NCBI GenBank assembly: GCA_019235885.1
Contig: JAFAKB010000067.1
Span: forward strand, 1 to 36,211
Direction: 5' to 3'
Origin: Candidatus Eremiobacterota bacterium
GTDB taxonomy: Bacteria; Vulcanimicrobiota; Vulcanimicrobiia; Vulcanimicrobiales; Vulcanimicrobiaceae
Length of the DNA stretch: 36,211 nucleotides
Made by a program: the position numbers and the translations under genes. Below, in pieces: positions 8,022 through 18,467 of this stretch. The stretch's first letter is position 1; each line of letters opens with the position of its first letter. Under the pieces are notes generated by a model, which ran no database searches, was not told the DNA's origin, and saw nothing but the letters and a program-made list of their open reading frames with translations.

Positions 8022-10397
8022 TCAGCCGCCGGGAGCGAGCGTCACGTAGATCGCGTCGAACGGAACGTCGTTTCGTCCCGAGCTCGGCTTAAGGATCAGC
8101 TTGCGGAACGAGGTCTGCACGCGCAGCACGTACGGGGCGCTGCGGAAGAGTCCGCCCGGGTGCGCGAGCAGCTGCCAATCAGGCGCCAGCGGCCACGGCA
8201 CGGCCGCGGCGGGCGTCGTGTACGTCTGCGGCGCTGCAAACCGCACGGGTCCGCCGACGCTTTCAGTGCGATCGTCGTAGTCGTAAGCAAGGTCCAGCTT
8301 CGTGCTCACCCGGTGGCACGCCGCCCAGTCGCCCTTGACACATTTGAACGTCTCTCGGCCGCGCACGGCGTAGGCTGCGGTTGCGATGAGCCCGGCCGGA
8401 AGTTGGTTCACGATGCCGGGAAGCGTCATCCGCGTGCGGTACGCCGGATGCTGCGCATAGTCGGGAACGGCGTCGTTCATCGGCGCCTTCTTCATCGTCG
8501 TCGTCATCATCTCGGCTTCCCAGCGCCAGGGGTGGGGCGCGAGGGTTCGGCGTTGCGAGCGGACCTGCGCGGCCGAGAGCGAGTAGATCGAGAACCGCGA
8601 GCGCAACGCGTTCGTCGGCACGAAGACGTGCCCGTCGGCGACGGTCGGCCCGGCGAAGTGCGGCACCGCGCCGATCGGATCGTCCCACAGCAGCTTCAGT
8701 GTGTCGGCGTCGAACGCGTAGATCGCCGCGTGCGAGAAGAGATCGTACTTGGTGAGGATCGCCCAGACGATCCCCGTCCCGGGCGTCATGCCGTTCGCCG
8801 AGATCGCCAGCATTCCGCCCGGCATCGCGTTCAAGCACAGCAGCAAGTCGCACCGCGACGCGAGGACGTCAGTTTCGGTGGCGACCCACGGATACCACGG
8901 ATCCTTGACGACGAACGATCCGTTCCTCAGGTCGAACGCGTACTTCTTGAGATAGTCTTTCTCGGCCCACTCGTACACGTACGCGAGGTCGGGCGAAACC
9001 TGCCAGATCGTCGGCGAGCCGTGCAGGTGCGGCCCTTGGTTCCAAGTTCGATAGCGCAGCTTCCCGTCGGGATCCGGGGCACGATTGTTGATGCCGGCCA
9101 GCACTTGCTGCTTCATCGCCAGCGCGTCGTCGACGACGTAGAAGAAGCCCGTCTTTCCGCCTGCGATGACGCGCTTCGCGCCGTCGACCACGAGCGGCCC
9201 CGCCGAGCCGAGGTCGACGTCGTACGCTTCGTCGTCGGCGGCCTCGGGCGGGCCGAACCAGGCCGTGACGGCAAACGAATCGGCGAGGCCGGACACCACG
9301 GGGCCGCTCCGCAGCTTCACGATGCTGTCGCCGTACGAGTCGTTCGACGGATCGAAACGACCGTTGCCGATCACCGCGTAGACGTTCCCGTCGCGGTCGG
9401 CGGCGGGTCCCGCGCCGCCTTGCCAGATCCCGCCGCCCTCGCCGACGCACGCCATCGAAGAGCCGGGCGTCGTCACCCAGGGACCCCACGGCTCCAGCCT
9501 CCCGCCGGCCGGATTGTAGCAGATTGGAAACGTCGATTGCGGATTGCGCTGCGGGTGGCCGGGGCCGGTCCATTCCCAAGCGTGCGGCTCGGTGTTGAAC
9601 GCGCCGGCGTACTTCAGGCCGTCCGCGGTGTAACGCAGCATCCAGCCGTAGTACTGGGAAACGTTCTCGTTCTGCCGCGCGCTGAACGACGCGTAGATAT
9701 AGCCGTGATCGAGCAGCAGCGAGGCGGTGTCGGACTCGTCCCTGGCGGCGAACTTCAGCGGCGCCGATCCGACGCGGGCGACGGAACCCTCGAGCGCGAC
9801 GGGCCCGAGAACGATCTTCCCCGTGGCCAGGTTCAGCTTGACGAGATAGTACCGAACGTCGAGCGTCTTCTGCAGCGCGAGCTCGTCCTTGACGAAGATC
9901 GAGTTCCACGGAAACTGGTTCGCCGTGCTGAACAGGACGTCGATCGTTCCGCTTCCGGAGCTCGCGTCGTACTCGAGCACCGGCGTCGCATTGATCCCGC
10001 GCCGCCACGGCCGCGCCTTCCGGTCCGGATCGGTCAGCGTCGTCCGCCACAACAACCCGCCTTGCAGCGCCTTGCTCGTATCGTTCGCGTCGAACGCATA
10101 CACCGAATTCGAGCTGGTGGTGACGAACGCGACGTTGCGCGTGCCGCGTACGGTCTTCTGCACGCCCGGCGCGTAGAGGACCTGCGTGTTGATCGGCCCG
10201 TCGACGTACCGGTCGACGCGCTGCAGCCGGCCGACATTCGCCGGCGTGAGCTGCGTCTCGGCCGGGTTCGCGCCCGTTCGAAAGTTGTCGTTGTGCTGCG
10301 TCGGAACGACGACGCCTGCTTCGGTGACCGCGACCAGGTTGAAGAAGAATGCGAGCACGACCGCCGACGCGGCGATTCGACGAGCGAAACGATACAT
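8022..10397 (-). CDS. exported PQQ-type beta-propeller protein
   Basis: A 791-residue protein with a long hydrophobic signal sequence (FARRIAASAVVLAFFFNLVA). The body contains repeated propeller-blade strands of the PQQ-enzyme/BamB type, for example SSNSVYAFDANDTSKALQ, GGLLWRTTLTDPDRKARPW, NGRFDPSNDSYGDSIVKL, GGKTGFFYVVDDALAMKQQ and AIYAFDADTLKLLWDDP. I see no haem-binding CXXCH and cannot confirm the metal and PQQ ligands of a quinoprotein dehydrogenase, so it may be a structural or binding propeller rather than an enzyme. It lies alone on the minus strand between mbnH and pbpC. A link with the copper-dependent pair next door is possible but unproven. Confidence 0.78.
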   Translation of the reverse strand: MYRFARRIAASAVVLAFFFNLVAVTEAGVVVPTQHNDNFRTGANPAETQLTPANVGRLQRVDRYVDGPINTQVLYAPGVQKTVRGTRNVAFVTTSSNSVYAFDANDTSKALQGGLLWRTTLTDPDRKARPWRRGINATPVLEYDASSGSGTIDVLFSTANQFPWNSIFVKDELALQKTLDVRYYLVKLNLATGKIVLGPVALEGSVARVGSAPLKFAARDESDTASLLLDHGYIYASFSARQNENVSQYYGWMLRYTADGLKYAGAFNTEPHAWEWTGPGHPQRNPQSTFPICYNPAGGRLEPWGPWVTTPGSSMACVGEGGGIWQGGAGPAADRDGNVYAVIGNGRFDPSNDSYGDSIVKLRSGPVVSGLADSFAVTAWFGPPEAADDEAYDVDLGSAGPLVVDGAKRVIAGGKTGFFYVVDDALAMKQQVLAGINNRAPDPDGKLRYRTWNQGPHLHGSPTIWQVSPDLAYVYEWAEKDYLKKYAFDLRNGSFVVKDPWYPWVATETDVLASRCDLLLCLNAMPGGMLAISANGMTPGTGIVWAILTKYDLFSHAAIYAFDADTLKLLWDDPIGAVPHFAGPTVADGHVFVPTNALRSRFSIYSLSAAQVRSQRRTLAPHPWRWEAEMMTTTMKKAPMNDAVPDYAQHPAYRTRMTLPGIVNQLPAGLIATAAYAVRGRETFKCVKGDWAACHRVSTKLDLAYDYDDRTESVGGPVRFAAPQTYTTPAAAVPWPLAPDWQLLAHPGGLFRSAPYVLRVQTSFRKLILKPSSGRNDVPFDAIYVTLAPGG

Positions 10398-10472
10398 GAG
10401 CCACCCCTCGTAGAAAGTGCGCTAGCCGCTCGCTTCCCGAGCGTCCGCAGTCGACCTCCTTTGAGGGGCAGG

Positions 10473-12674
10473 CTAGCGAATCGTGAACCCGATGCGGTGT
10501 CCACGCGGCGGCGGGTCGCCGACGACGAACGTCACCGCGTCGGCGTGCGCGCCGTCGCGCGCGCGCAGCGTCCAGCGGCCGCGCGCCAGCGCCAGCGTCC
10601 AGCGCGCGTCGTGTCGCGCGAGCGCCTTGCCGTTCAATTCCCAGGCGGGGCGCGCGGTTCCGCGCGCGATCACCGGGATGCGCGTGCCGGGCGCGGCGAC
10701 GAACGCGTCGCCGTCGTGCGGGGCGACGATACGCAGCGCCTCGCCGGGCTGCGGCGGCTGTGCGGCGAGCCAGCCGTCGTAGCTGCGGTCGAGCGGGCGC
10801 GGCGGCGCATTCCACGCGCGCAGGTCGCCGGCGTCGAGCCATTCGCTCACGACGCTCTCGCACGCGCGCGTCGGCCGCACGCCGGTCGTCGCGCAGATCG
10901 GCTTGCGCGCGTAGCCGCGCGGCGGCGCGAACGCGAACTCGGTCTCGCGCTCGGCGAGCTTGCGCACGATGCGGTTCCACAGCGGCGCCGCGCCGGTTAC
11001 CCCGCTGACGCGCTGCATCGGCGCGCCGTCGAAGTTGCCGACCCATGCCGCGACGGTGTAGTCGCGCGTGAACCCGACCGTCCAGGTGTCGCGGAAATCC
11101 GACGACGTCCCCGTCTTCACCGCGCTCGGAAACGACGTGCGCAATAACGAAGAGACGCCGAACGCGCGCGCTCGCGCGTGCGCATCGGAAAGAACATCCG
11201 TCACGAGCGACCACTCCGAGACGTCGCCGACGCGCGCCGATTCGTGCGCGCCGGCGCGCGCGTCGGCGAGCGCGTGCACGCGCACCGGACGGCCGCCGTT
11301 CGCAACTGCCGCGTACGCGCCGGCGAGCTCTTCCAGCGTCACCTCGCCGTCGCCGAGCGCGAGCCCGAGCCCGTAGTGGTCGGCGCTCTTCCTCAGATGC
11401 CGGAATCCCAGCGCATGCAGCCGCTCGAGAAACGCCGGCACGCCGACACCGCTGAGCACGCGCACCGCCGGCACGTTCAGCGAATCGGCGAGCGCGATCC
11501 GCATGCGCACCGGCCCGGCGAAACGCTCGCTGTAATCGTTCGGACTGTACGATCGCAAGCCCGGGATCGCATACGTCGCCGGCACGTCGGCGAGGATCGT
11601 CGTCGGCCGCACCGCACGCCGTTCCAGCGCCAGCTCGTACAGAAACGGCTTGAGCGTCGAGCCCGGCTGCCGCAGCGCGACGACGCCGTCGTTCTTCCCC
11701 GCGCCCGCGCGCGCGAAGTAGTCCGCCGAGCCGACGTACGCCAGCACCGCGCCGTCGCGGTTGTCGATCACGACCGCCGCCGCGTCGCGCACGCGCCGCT
11801 CGCCGAGCCCGCCGACGACTTGGCGCGCCGCGTTCTCCGCGAACGCCTGCAGCTCGCCGTCGAGCGTCGTTCGCACGCGCGTCGCCGAAGCCGGAACGCT
11901 GCCCGCCAGCCGAAACAGCAGGTGCGGCGCCGCCGCGATCCCCTCGCTGCGCGGCAACACGTCGACGCGCTCCGCCGCCGCGCGCGCCGCTTCGTCCGGC
12001 GAAACCGCGCCGCCCGCGACCATCCGTGCCAGAACCGCCCGCCGCCGCGCCTCGAGCGCATCGTGGTGCGCGTACGGATCGAGCCGGACGGGATCGTTCG
12101 GCAGCGCCGCCAGCAGCGCCGCGTGCGCGAGGTCGAGCTCGCGCGCCGGCGTCCCGAAGTACGTCCGCGCGCCGGCCTCGACGCCGACGAGATCCCCGCC
12201 CATCGGCAGCCGGTTCACGTACGCTTCGAGGATCGCGGCCTTGGGCGTTCCGGCGGCGATCCGCTCGGCCAGCACGAGCTCCTCGAGCTTCCCCAGCGGC
12301 GTGCGCGGCAGCCCGAACCGCAGCCGCGCGAGCTGCATCTCGATCGTCGAGCCGCCCGAGATCACGTGGCGTGCCGCCATGATTTGCCACGCCGCGCGCG
12401 CCAGCGCGAGCCCGTCGACGCCGCCGTGCTCCGTGAACCGCGCGTCCTCCGCCGCGACGATCGCCGCTAGAAACCGCGGCGAGACGGCGCTCAGCGGAAC
12501 CCGCACCGCGTGCTCGGTGTCGCGCGCCAGCACCGTCCCCAGCACGACGCCGGAGCGGTCTTCGAAGGTGAGCGCGTTCGCGCCGCCCGCGAACGCGCGC
12601 GGCCCGATCGGCCGCGCGGCGAACGCGAGCGCGGCGAAAGCGACGAAGAGCAGCGCGATCCGGATGCGCGACAC
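10473..12674 (-). CDS. pbpC: penicillin-binding protein 1C (glycosyltransferase/transpeptidase)
   Basis: A 733-residue bifunctional peptidoglycan synthase. The GTG at 12674 is chosen because GGAGG lies 6 bp upstream and a membrane anchor (IRIALLFVAFAALAFAA) follows. The glycosyltransferase domain carries EDARFTEHGGVD (76-87). The transpeptidase domain has the serine tetrad STLK (S339-K342), SLN (398-400) and KTGT (520-523). The last ~100 residues correspond to the PBP1C C-terminal domain (RIVAPHDGDAFVAAPGTRIP onward). It acts at the periplasmic face of the inner membrane. The alpha-2-macroglobulin gene starts 92 bp away on the other strand, a pairing known from enterobacteria and others, where the two are thought to cooperate in envelope repair or defence. 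Confidence 0.93.
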   Translation of the reverse strand: MSRIRIALLFVAFAALAFAARPIGPRAFAGGANALTFEDRSGVVLGTVLARDTEHAVRVPLSAVSPRFLAAIVAAEDARFTEHGGVDGLALARAAWQIMAARHVISGGSTIEMQLARLRFGLPRTPLGKLEELVLAERIAAGTPKAAILEAYVNRLPMGGDLVGVEAGARTYFGTPARELDLAHAALLAALPNDPVRLDPYAHHDALEARRRAVLARMVAGGAVSPDEAARAAAERVDVLPRSEGIAAAPHLLFRLAGSVPASATRVRTTLDGELQAFAENAARQVVGGLGERRVRDAAAVVIDNRDGAVLAYVGSADYFARAGAGKNDGVVALRQPGSTLKPFLYELALERRAVRPTTILADVPATYAIPGLRSYSPNDYSERFAGPVRMRIALADSLNVPAVRVLSGVGVPAFLERLHALGFRHLRKSADHYGLGLALGDGEVTLEELAGAYAAVANGGRPVRVHALADARAGAHESARVGDVSEWSLVTDVLSDAHARARAFGVSSLLRTSFPSAVKTGTSSDFRDTWTVGFTRDYTVAAWVGNFDGAPMQRVSGVTGAAPLWNRIVRKLAERETEFAFAPPRGYARKPICATTGVRPTRACESVVSEWLDAGDLRAWNAPPRPLDRSYDGWLAAQPPQPGEALRIVAPHDGDAFVAAPGTRIPVIARGTARPAWELNGKALARHDARWTLALARGRWTLRARDGAHADAVTFVVGDPPPRGHRIGFTIR

Positions 12675-12766
12675 GGCGACCTCCGCGCACGTCTTTCGCT
12701 CCGGAGCCGCAGGGACCCGGCAACGGGCAAGGGAGCAGCTACCCGCAGCCGAACCAACGACGCGAC

Positions 12767-15700
12767 GTGAACAGGCATGCGCGTTGCGCGCTCGCCTTCG
12801 CCGCGCTGGCCGTCGTCTTCGCGACCGGCTGTACTTCACGCGGCCCGGCGAAGCCGCAGCCGCTCGCGACCGTCTCGCCGCTGCCCTCGCCCGCGGTGAG
12901 CGCGCCGGTCGCCGCCGTCGCGCCGACCGGCGACGTCGACACGCTCGCACAGATCCTCGTCCGCTTCAGCGACGACCTGATTCCGCTCGAGAAGCTGGAG
13001 TCGCCCGACGAAACCGCGATCCTCGCGCACTTCGCGATCGAGCCGGCGCTGCCGGGACGCTTTCGGTTCCTCACCCCGCGCATGATCGGCTTCGAAGCCG
13101 ACCGCGCGTGGCCCGCCGCGACGCGCGTGCGCGTGACGGTCACGAAGGGTGTGCAAGACGTCCACGGCCACGCGCTCGCGAGCGATCTCTCCTGGACGTT
13201 CCAAACGCCGGCGATCGAGCTCACCGATCTGCCGGCGCTCGACAAGAGCACGGAGCCGCTCGACCTGCACCCGAAGATCTCGCTGACGTCGAACGTCGCG
13301 CTCGACCGCGACTCGCTGCAATCGCACGCGTTCGCGCGCGACCACGACGACCCGCAAGGACAACCGGTGCCGCTGCGAATTCCGCCCGACACCGCGAATG
13401 CGACCGCAACGCCCGCCATCCCCGGCGCGCAAGAGCCCGAAACCGACTACAACGCCGCGCTCGACACGTGGAGCTACGTCCTCGTCCCCGCGCACGACCT
13501 CGCGAAGGGAAAACAGTACGACGTCACCATCGAGCCGGGCGTCCTCCCGCGCGACGGCAACCGCGCGAGCGAAACGCCGTTCACCGGCGCGTTCAAGACG
13601 TACGACGCGCTGCGCTTCACCGGCGTCGGCAAGCTGCCCGGAAACCGCTTCACCACCGGCGATCCGCAGCTGCAGTTCACCTCGCCCATCGACGAGAAGT
13701 CGCTCAAGGCGCTGGCGCTCTCGCCCTCGCCGCCGCCCGGCTCGACGCCGTTCGCGGCCGTCGAGAACGGCGTCGCGGTGAACACCGCGCTCCTTTCGCC
13801 GCAGACCGACTACACGGTCGCGATCGGCGCCGGCCTGCGCGACACCTTCGGACAGACGCTCGGCGCCGCGCAGACGGCGAGCTTCCACACCGGCGACTTC
13901 GCGCCCGACGTGTGGGCGCCGAGCGGGTTGAACCTGTTCCCGGCCGGCCGCGACGTGCGCTTGAACGTCGTCGCGGTGAACGCGCCCTCCGACGTGCGCG
14001 CGGTCTTTCATCCGCTCAAGCCGCAAGACGCGGTGCTCTATCCGGACGCGACCGGCGAAGGGCGCGGCGACGTGCTGCCGCTGTCAGGGGTGTGGCCGCC
14101 GTTCGACGCGCGCGCGCCGAAGAACGTTCAGCGCACGCTCGAGGTTCCGCTGCGGGCGAAGCTCGGCGCGCCCGGCGGCGCGCTCGCGTACGGCGTCTAC
14201 GCGAACTTGCCGCGCACCGATCAGCCGTTCATCGCCGCGGGCGTCGTGCAGCTCACCGACCTCGGCGTCTTCGCGCGCTGGTTCCCCGACGGCGGCAACG
14301 TCTTCGTCAACCGCATCGCCGACGGCACGCCCGCGGCCGGCGCGAGCGTCGACGTGTACGTCTCACAAGCCGACAACGAATCGAAGTCTCCGCCGAGCGC
14401 GTGCGCGAGCGGAACGACCGACGCGCACGGCGTCGCGCGCTTCGGCGGCGCGGCGTTCGCGCGCTGCCAGACGCGTTCCACCGGCACCGAAGACGCCGCG
14501 CCTTCGTTGGTCACGGTGGTGCGGCGCGGCGCCGACTGGACGTACGTGCGGACCAGCGACGGCAGCGGCGCATACTCGGGGGACTTCTACAACGGCTGGA
14601 ACTTCGCCACGCCGCTCTCGCGCGGCACGATCTTCTCCGACCGCGAGCTCTACAAGCCGGGCGAGACCGTGCAGCTCACCGGCGTCGGCTGGTTCCTGAT
14701 CGACGGCGTGCTCAAGCGCGGCACCGCGGCGTCGTACGCGCTCACGCTGCAGTTGCCGAAGGGCGACAAGCACGACCTCGGCCGCCGCGCGCTGAACGCG
14801 TTCGGCACCTTCTCGATCCCGGTCGTGCTCCCGAAAGACGCGGCGCTCGGGTACTACCAGATCACCGCGAGTTCCGGGAACGGCGAAGAGATCGACGGCA
14901 GCTTCCGCGTCGCCGAGTTCAAGCCGCCGAACTTCAAGGTCGACCTCGCGCTCGACCACGACGTCGCGGCGCGCGGCGGCACGGTCAACGCGAGCGCGAG
15001 CAACGCCTACCTGTTCGGCGCCCCGCTCGCGGGCGCGTCGACGAAGTTCACCGTCACGCGCTCGATCGCGGCGTTCACGCCGAAAGGCCGCGACGGCTAC
15101 TCTTTCGGCCGGCAGTGGTTCTGGCCCGAACAGCAGCCCGACGCGTCGACCGACGTGCTGGAGAAGACGGTCACCGTCGACGACAAAGGGAGCAGCGCGG
15201 TCGGCGTCCCGGTGGCGAGCGATCTGCCGTTCCCGATGACGTACGAGGTCGACGCGGAGACGACCGACGCCTCGAACATCGCGGTCGTGGACTCGAAGCA
15301 GTTCACCGCGCTCCCGTCCGACACGCTGATCGGTTTGAAGTCCGACGACGTCGGCATCGCCGGAACGCCGCTCACCGTGAGCGCGATCGCGACCGACCCC
15401 GCCGGCAAGGCCCGCACCGGAACGAGCGTGCACGTCGAGCTGCAGCTCGCGAACTACTCCAGCGCGACGCAGATCCTCGAAGGCGCCGAGCAGCCGGTGC
15501 AGTCGGTCTCGTACCAGACGGTCGCGAGCGCCGACGCGACCAGCGCCGACAAGCCGGTCAGCGTCTCGCTGACGCCAACAAAGCCCGGCACGTATCGCCT
15601 GCGCGCGAACGTCGCCGGCGCGAGCAGCGACGCCGGCGAGACCGACGTCCTCGTCTTCGTCGGCGGCACCGGCGAGACGGCGTGGTTCGCGCGCGATCCG

Positions 15701-18439
15701 AACCAGCTCACCGTCAAGCTCGACAAGACGACGTACAAGCCGGGCGACACTGCGACCGCGCTGGTGCAGTCGCCGTTCCCGAACGCCCAACTGCACCTGG
15801 CGGTGATCCGCCACGGCGTGCTGTGGGAGACGACGCAGCCGACGAACAGCGCCGCGCCGACGGTGCGCTTCAAAGTGACGCCGCAGATGCTGCCGAACGC
15901 CGCGGTCGAGGCGTTTCTGATCCGCCGCGGCGCACCGCCGGCGAAGAACCTCGCCGACGGCGGTAACGCGCTTGCGCGCGCCGGCTTCGCGTCGTTCAAC
16001 GTCGCGCTCGACGGCAAGTACGTCGTCGCCACGGTGCGCGCGGACGCCGCAACGCTGGAGCCGGGCGCGCAGCAGGCGGTACACGTCCACCTCGCCGACG
16101 GCGCGAAGCATCCGGTGCGCGGCCAAGTAACGCTGATGGTGGTGAACGACGCGGTGCTGCGGCTCACCGGCTATCGTCCGCCGGACTTGGTGAAGCTCGT
16201 CTACGCCGACCAGCCGATCTCGACGCGCTACGCCGACAACCGCTCCGCACTGCTGCTCAGCACGCCGCAGCGTCCGGTGGAGAAGGGATGGGGCTTTGGC
16301 GGCGGGCTGTCGGGAGAAGAAGCCGATCCGCGCGTGCGCCACAACTTCCAGCCACTGGCGTACTTCGTCGGCGCGGTGCGCACCGACGCGAACGGCGACG
16401 CGAGCGCGTGGTTCACGCTGCCCGACGACCTGACGACGTGGCGCGTGATGGTCGTCTCCTCGACCACCGACGGCCGCTTCGGCAACGGCGAGACGACGTT
16501 CAAGACGACGAAGCCGCTGATCGCGAACCCGGTCGTCCCGCAGTTCGCCCGCCCGGGCGACCGCTTCGACGCCGGTGTTTCGATCACGAACGGTACCGGC
16601 GCGAGCGGTAGCATGCACATCGACGCGTCGCTGGCCGGCCCGCTGGCATTCTTGGTGAACGAGAAGCCGGCCGCGACGACATCGACGGAAGCGCCGCTCG
16701 AGCGCATCACCAAAGCGTACCGCTTCCCCGTCCTTGCGAACGGCACGGGGGTTGCAACGGCGACCGTGCGCGTGCGCGGTGCTGGGACCGGCGATGCGTT
16801 CGCGATCCCGGTACCGGTGAACGGTCTTGATGTGAGCGAGTCGGTCGTGCAAACCGGCACGACGGAGTCGCGCGCGTCAGTCGGCCTGTCGGTTGCGCCG
16901 GACACGCCGCGCGATGCTGGCGGAATCGACGTCGCGCTGGCGTCCTCGCTGATACCGGAGATCGTCGTCGCCGCGAAGGACGCGTTGCGCGGCGACGAGC
17001 GCATCGCGATCACCTCGGCGGCCCGCTTGGCGATCGCGAGCGATCTCGTCACGCTGGCGAAGCGCAACGGCACCGACGCGCGCACGGCGCGCGACCGCGC
17101 CGAGCTGGAGCTCTCGAACCTGTTCGGCTTGCGGCGAGCCGACGGCGGCTTCGCGCCGTACTGGCGTTCCGAAAACGCCGATCCGTGGGACTCGCTCTTC
17201 GCGCTGAAATCACTGGCCCGCGCGCACGACGCCGGGATCGCGGTCGATCCGGCGATGTACGCCGGTGCGCACAGCTACGCCGCGGCCGTGCTCGGGGATC
17301 CGACCGCGCACGAGAAGTGGTGCAAGAGCGACCTCTGCAAGGCCCAGCTTCGCCTCCTCGCCCTCGACGCGCTCGCGAGCACCGGTGATCGCCGCACGAC
17401 CTTCCTCAGCGACGTCTACGCGCAGCACGACAAGCTCTGCTTCGCCGATCAAGCGCGCCTCGCGCGCCTGCTCACGCAAGCACCGGCCTACACTTCGCAA
17501 GCTGCAGCGCTCTCGAAGACGATCGAAGACCATCTCTACACGACCGGCCGCGGCGCGGTGGTGAACCTGCCCGAGCGCTACACCTGGTACGACGCACCCG
17601 TCGTCGCGCAAAGCGAAGCGCTGCGCCTGGAGCTCGTGCGCAACGCTGACGGCGAGACGCTCGACCGCCTGACCCGCTCGCTCCTCGACATGCGCCGCAA
17701 AGGATCGTTCGGCTGCGCCTGCGAAAACGCCGCCGCCCTCGGCGCCCTGGTGGATCTGGCCGCCCGCGAAAAGCCGGCAAACTTCACCGCAACCGCAACG
17801 CTTGGCAGCAAGACGATCGCGCAGCAACAGTTCACCGGCGCGCGCTCGCCGCAGCGCGAAACCCTCGTCCCGATGCGCGATATCACCCCGGGCGCGAACC
17901 CGATCACACTCACGAAGAACGGCACCGGAACGCTCCACTACGCGGTGACGTACACCTACCGCCTCGCCGGCGCGGCGCCGGGCCGCCTGAACGGCCTGCG
18001 CGTCACTCGCGTCGTGCGCGAAGCGAACACGGCCCCGGTGATTGCAACGATGGGCCTCACCACGCCGGCGTCGTCGCTCACCCTCCCGCCCGCGCACGTC
18101 TACGACGTCGAGCTGCAAATCGTCAGCGACCACCCCGTCGAACGTGTCCTGATCACCGACCCGCTTCCCGCCGGCTTCGAAGCGGTCGACACGACGTTCG
18201 CAACGGCATCGAAAGCGCTGCAATTGCCGTCAACGTCCTGGGCGATCGGCGACCAGCAAATTCGCACCGACCGCATCGAAGCCTACGCCGACCGCCTCGA
18301 CGCCGGCATCTACCGCCTCCACTACCTCGCCCGCACGGTAACGCCGGGAACGTTCTTCTGGCCCGGCGCAGACGCTCACGTCCTCGATCGCCCAGACGAG
18401 TTCGGCCGCAGCGCCACGTCGGTCGTCATCGTAAAATAG
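12767..18439 (+). CDS. bacterial alpha-2-macroglobulin lipoprotein, thioester-less
   Basis: A very large (1890-residue) lipoprotein starting at GTG. The signal ends in lipobox FATGC (acylated Cys about residue 22). The N-terminal part contains Ig-like domains of the YfhM/YfaS type (SDDLIPLEKLE; DRELYKPGETVQLTGVGWF; KTTYKPGDTATALVQSPFPN). The central A2M signature is visible (FTLPDDLTTWRVMVVSSTTD; FARPGDRFDAGVSITNGTG). Where thioester members have C-x-E-Q, this one reads ALRGDERIAITSAARLAIAS, so the reactive thioester is absent. The C-terminal alpha/alpha toroid and receptor-like domain follow (GGFAPYWRSENADPWDSLFA; ERVLITDPLPAGFEAVD). It is divergent from pbpC and presumably guards the periplasm against proteases, or has a structural role given the lost thioester. 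Confidence 0.9.
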   Translation: MNRHARCALAFAALAVVFATGCTSRGPAKPQPLATVSPLPSPAVSAPVAAVAPTGDVDTLAQILVRFSDDLIPLEKLESPDETAILAHFAIEPALPGRFRFLTPRMIGFEADRAWPAATRVRVTVTKGVQDVHGHALASDLSWTFQTPAIELTDLPALDKSTEPLDLHPKISLTSNVALDRDSLQSHAFARDHDDPQGQPVPLRIPPDTANATATPAIPGAQEPETDYNAALDTWSYVLVPAHDLAKGKQYDVTIEPGVLPRDGNRASETPFTGAFKTYDALRFTGVGKLPGNRFTTGDPQLQFTSPIDEKSLKALALSPSPPPGSTPFAAVENGVAVNTALLSPQTDYTVAIGAGLRDTFGQTLGAAQTASFHTGDFAPDVWAPSGLNLFPAGRDVRLNVVAVNAPSDVRAVFHPLKPQDAVLYPDATGEGRGDVLPLSGVWPPFDARAPKNVQRTLEVPLRAKLGAPGGALAYGVYANLPRTDQPFIAAGVVQLTDLGVFARWFPDGGNVFVNRIADGTPAAGASVDVYVSQADNESKSPPSACASGTTDAHGVARFGGAAFARCQTRSTGTEDAAPSLVTVVRRGADWTYVRTSDGSGAYSGDFYNGWNFATPLSRGTIFSDRELYKPGETVQLTGVGWFLIDGVLKRGTAASYALTLQLPKGDKHDLGRRALNAFGTFSIPVVLPKDAALGYYQITASSGNGEEIDGSFRVAEFKPPNFKVDLALDHDVAARGGTVNASASNAYLFGAPLAGASTKFTVTRSIAAFTPKGRDGYSFGRQWFWPEQQPDASTDVLEKTVTVDDKGSSAVGVPVASDLPFPMTYEVDAETTDASNIAVVDSKQFTALPSDTLIGLKSDDVGIAGTPLTVSAIATDPAGKARTGTSVHVELQLANYSSATQILEGAEQPVQSVSYQTVASADATSADKPVSVSLTPTKPGTYRLRANVAGASSDAGETDVLVFVGGTGETAWFARDPNQLTVKLDKTTYKPGDTATALVQSPFPNAQLHLAVIRHGVLWETTQPTNSAAPTVRFKVTPQMLPNAAVEAFLIRRGAPPAKNLADGGNALARAGFASFNVALDGKYVVATVRADAATLEPGAQQAVHVHLADGAKHPVRGQVTLMVVNDAVLRLTGYRPPDLVKLVYADQPISTRYADNRSALLLSTPQRPVEKGWGFGGGLSGEEADPRVRHNFQPLAYFVGAVRTDANGDASAWFTLPDDLTTWRVMVVSSTTDGRFGNGETTFKTTKPLIANPVVPQFARPGDRFDAGVSITNGTGASGSMHIDASLAGPLAFLVNEKPAATTSTEAPLERITKAYRFPVLANGTGVATATVRVRGAGTGDAFAIPVPVNGLDVSESVVQTGTTESRASVGLSVAPDTPRDAGGIDVALASSLIPEIVVAAKDALRGDERIAITSAARLAIASDLVTLAKRNGTDARTARDRAELELSNLFGLRRADGGFAPYWRSENADPWDSLFALKSLARAHDAGIAVDPAMYAGAHSYAAAVLGDPTAHEKWCKSDLCKAQLRLLALDALASTGDRRTTFLSDVYAQHDKLCFADQARLARLLTQAPAYTSQAAALSKTIEDHLYTTGRGAVVNLPERYTWYDAPVVAQSEALRLELVRNADGETLDRLTRSLLDMRRKGSFGCACENAAALGALVDLAAREKPANFTATATLGSKTIAQQQFTGARSPQRETLVPMRDITPGANPITLTKNGTGTLHYAVTYTYRLAGAAPGRLNGLRVTRVVREANTAPVIATMGLTTPASSLTLPPAHVYDVELQIVSDHPVERVLITDPLPAGFEAVDTTFATASKALQLPSTSWAIGDQQIRTDRIEAYADRLDAGIYRLHYLARTVTPGTFFWPGADAHVLDRPDEFGRSATSVVIVK

Positions 18440-18467
18440 TACTGAACACCCCGAAAGGACGTTTACA

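Noticed and set aside
6174-11147. Very long open frame (over 1600 codons) on the plus strand
   Set aside because: It is an Arg-rich shadow of the MbnP, MbnH, propeller and PbpC genes caused by high GC; no domain is visible in it, while the other frames hold clear families.
8869-12723. Long minus-strand frame across the propeller gene and pbpC
   Set aside because: Out-of-frame shadow; the real proteins with signal peptides and motifs lie in other frames of the same strand.
11761-15966. Second long plus-strand frame across pbpC and the macroglobulin gene
   Set aside because: Arg/Ala-rich low-complexity translation, out of frame with or antisense to two well-recognised genes.
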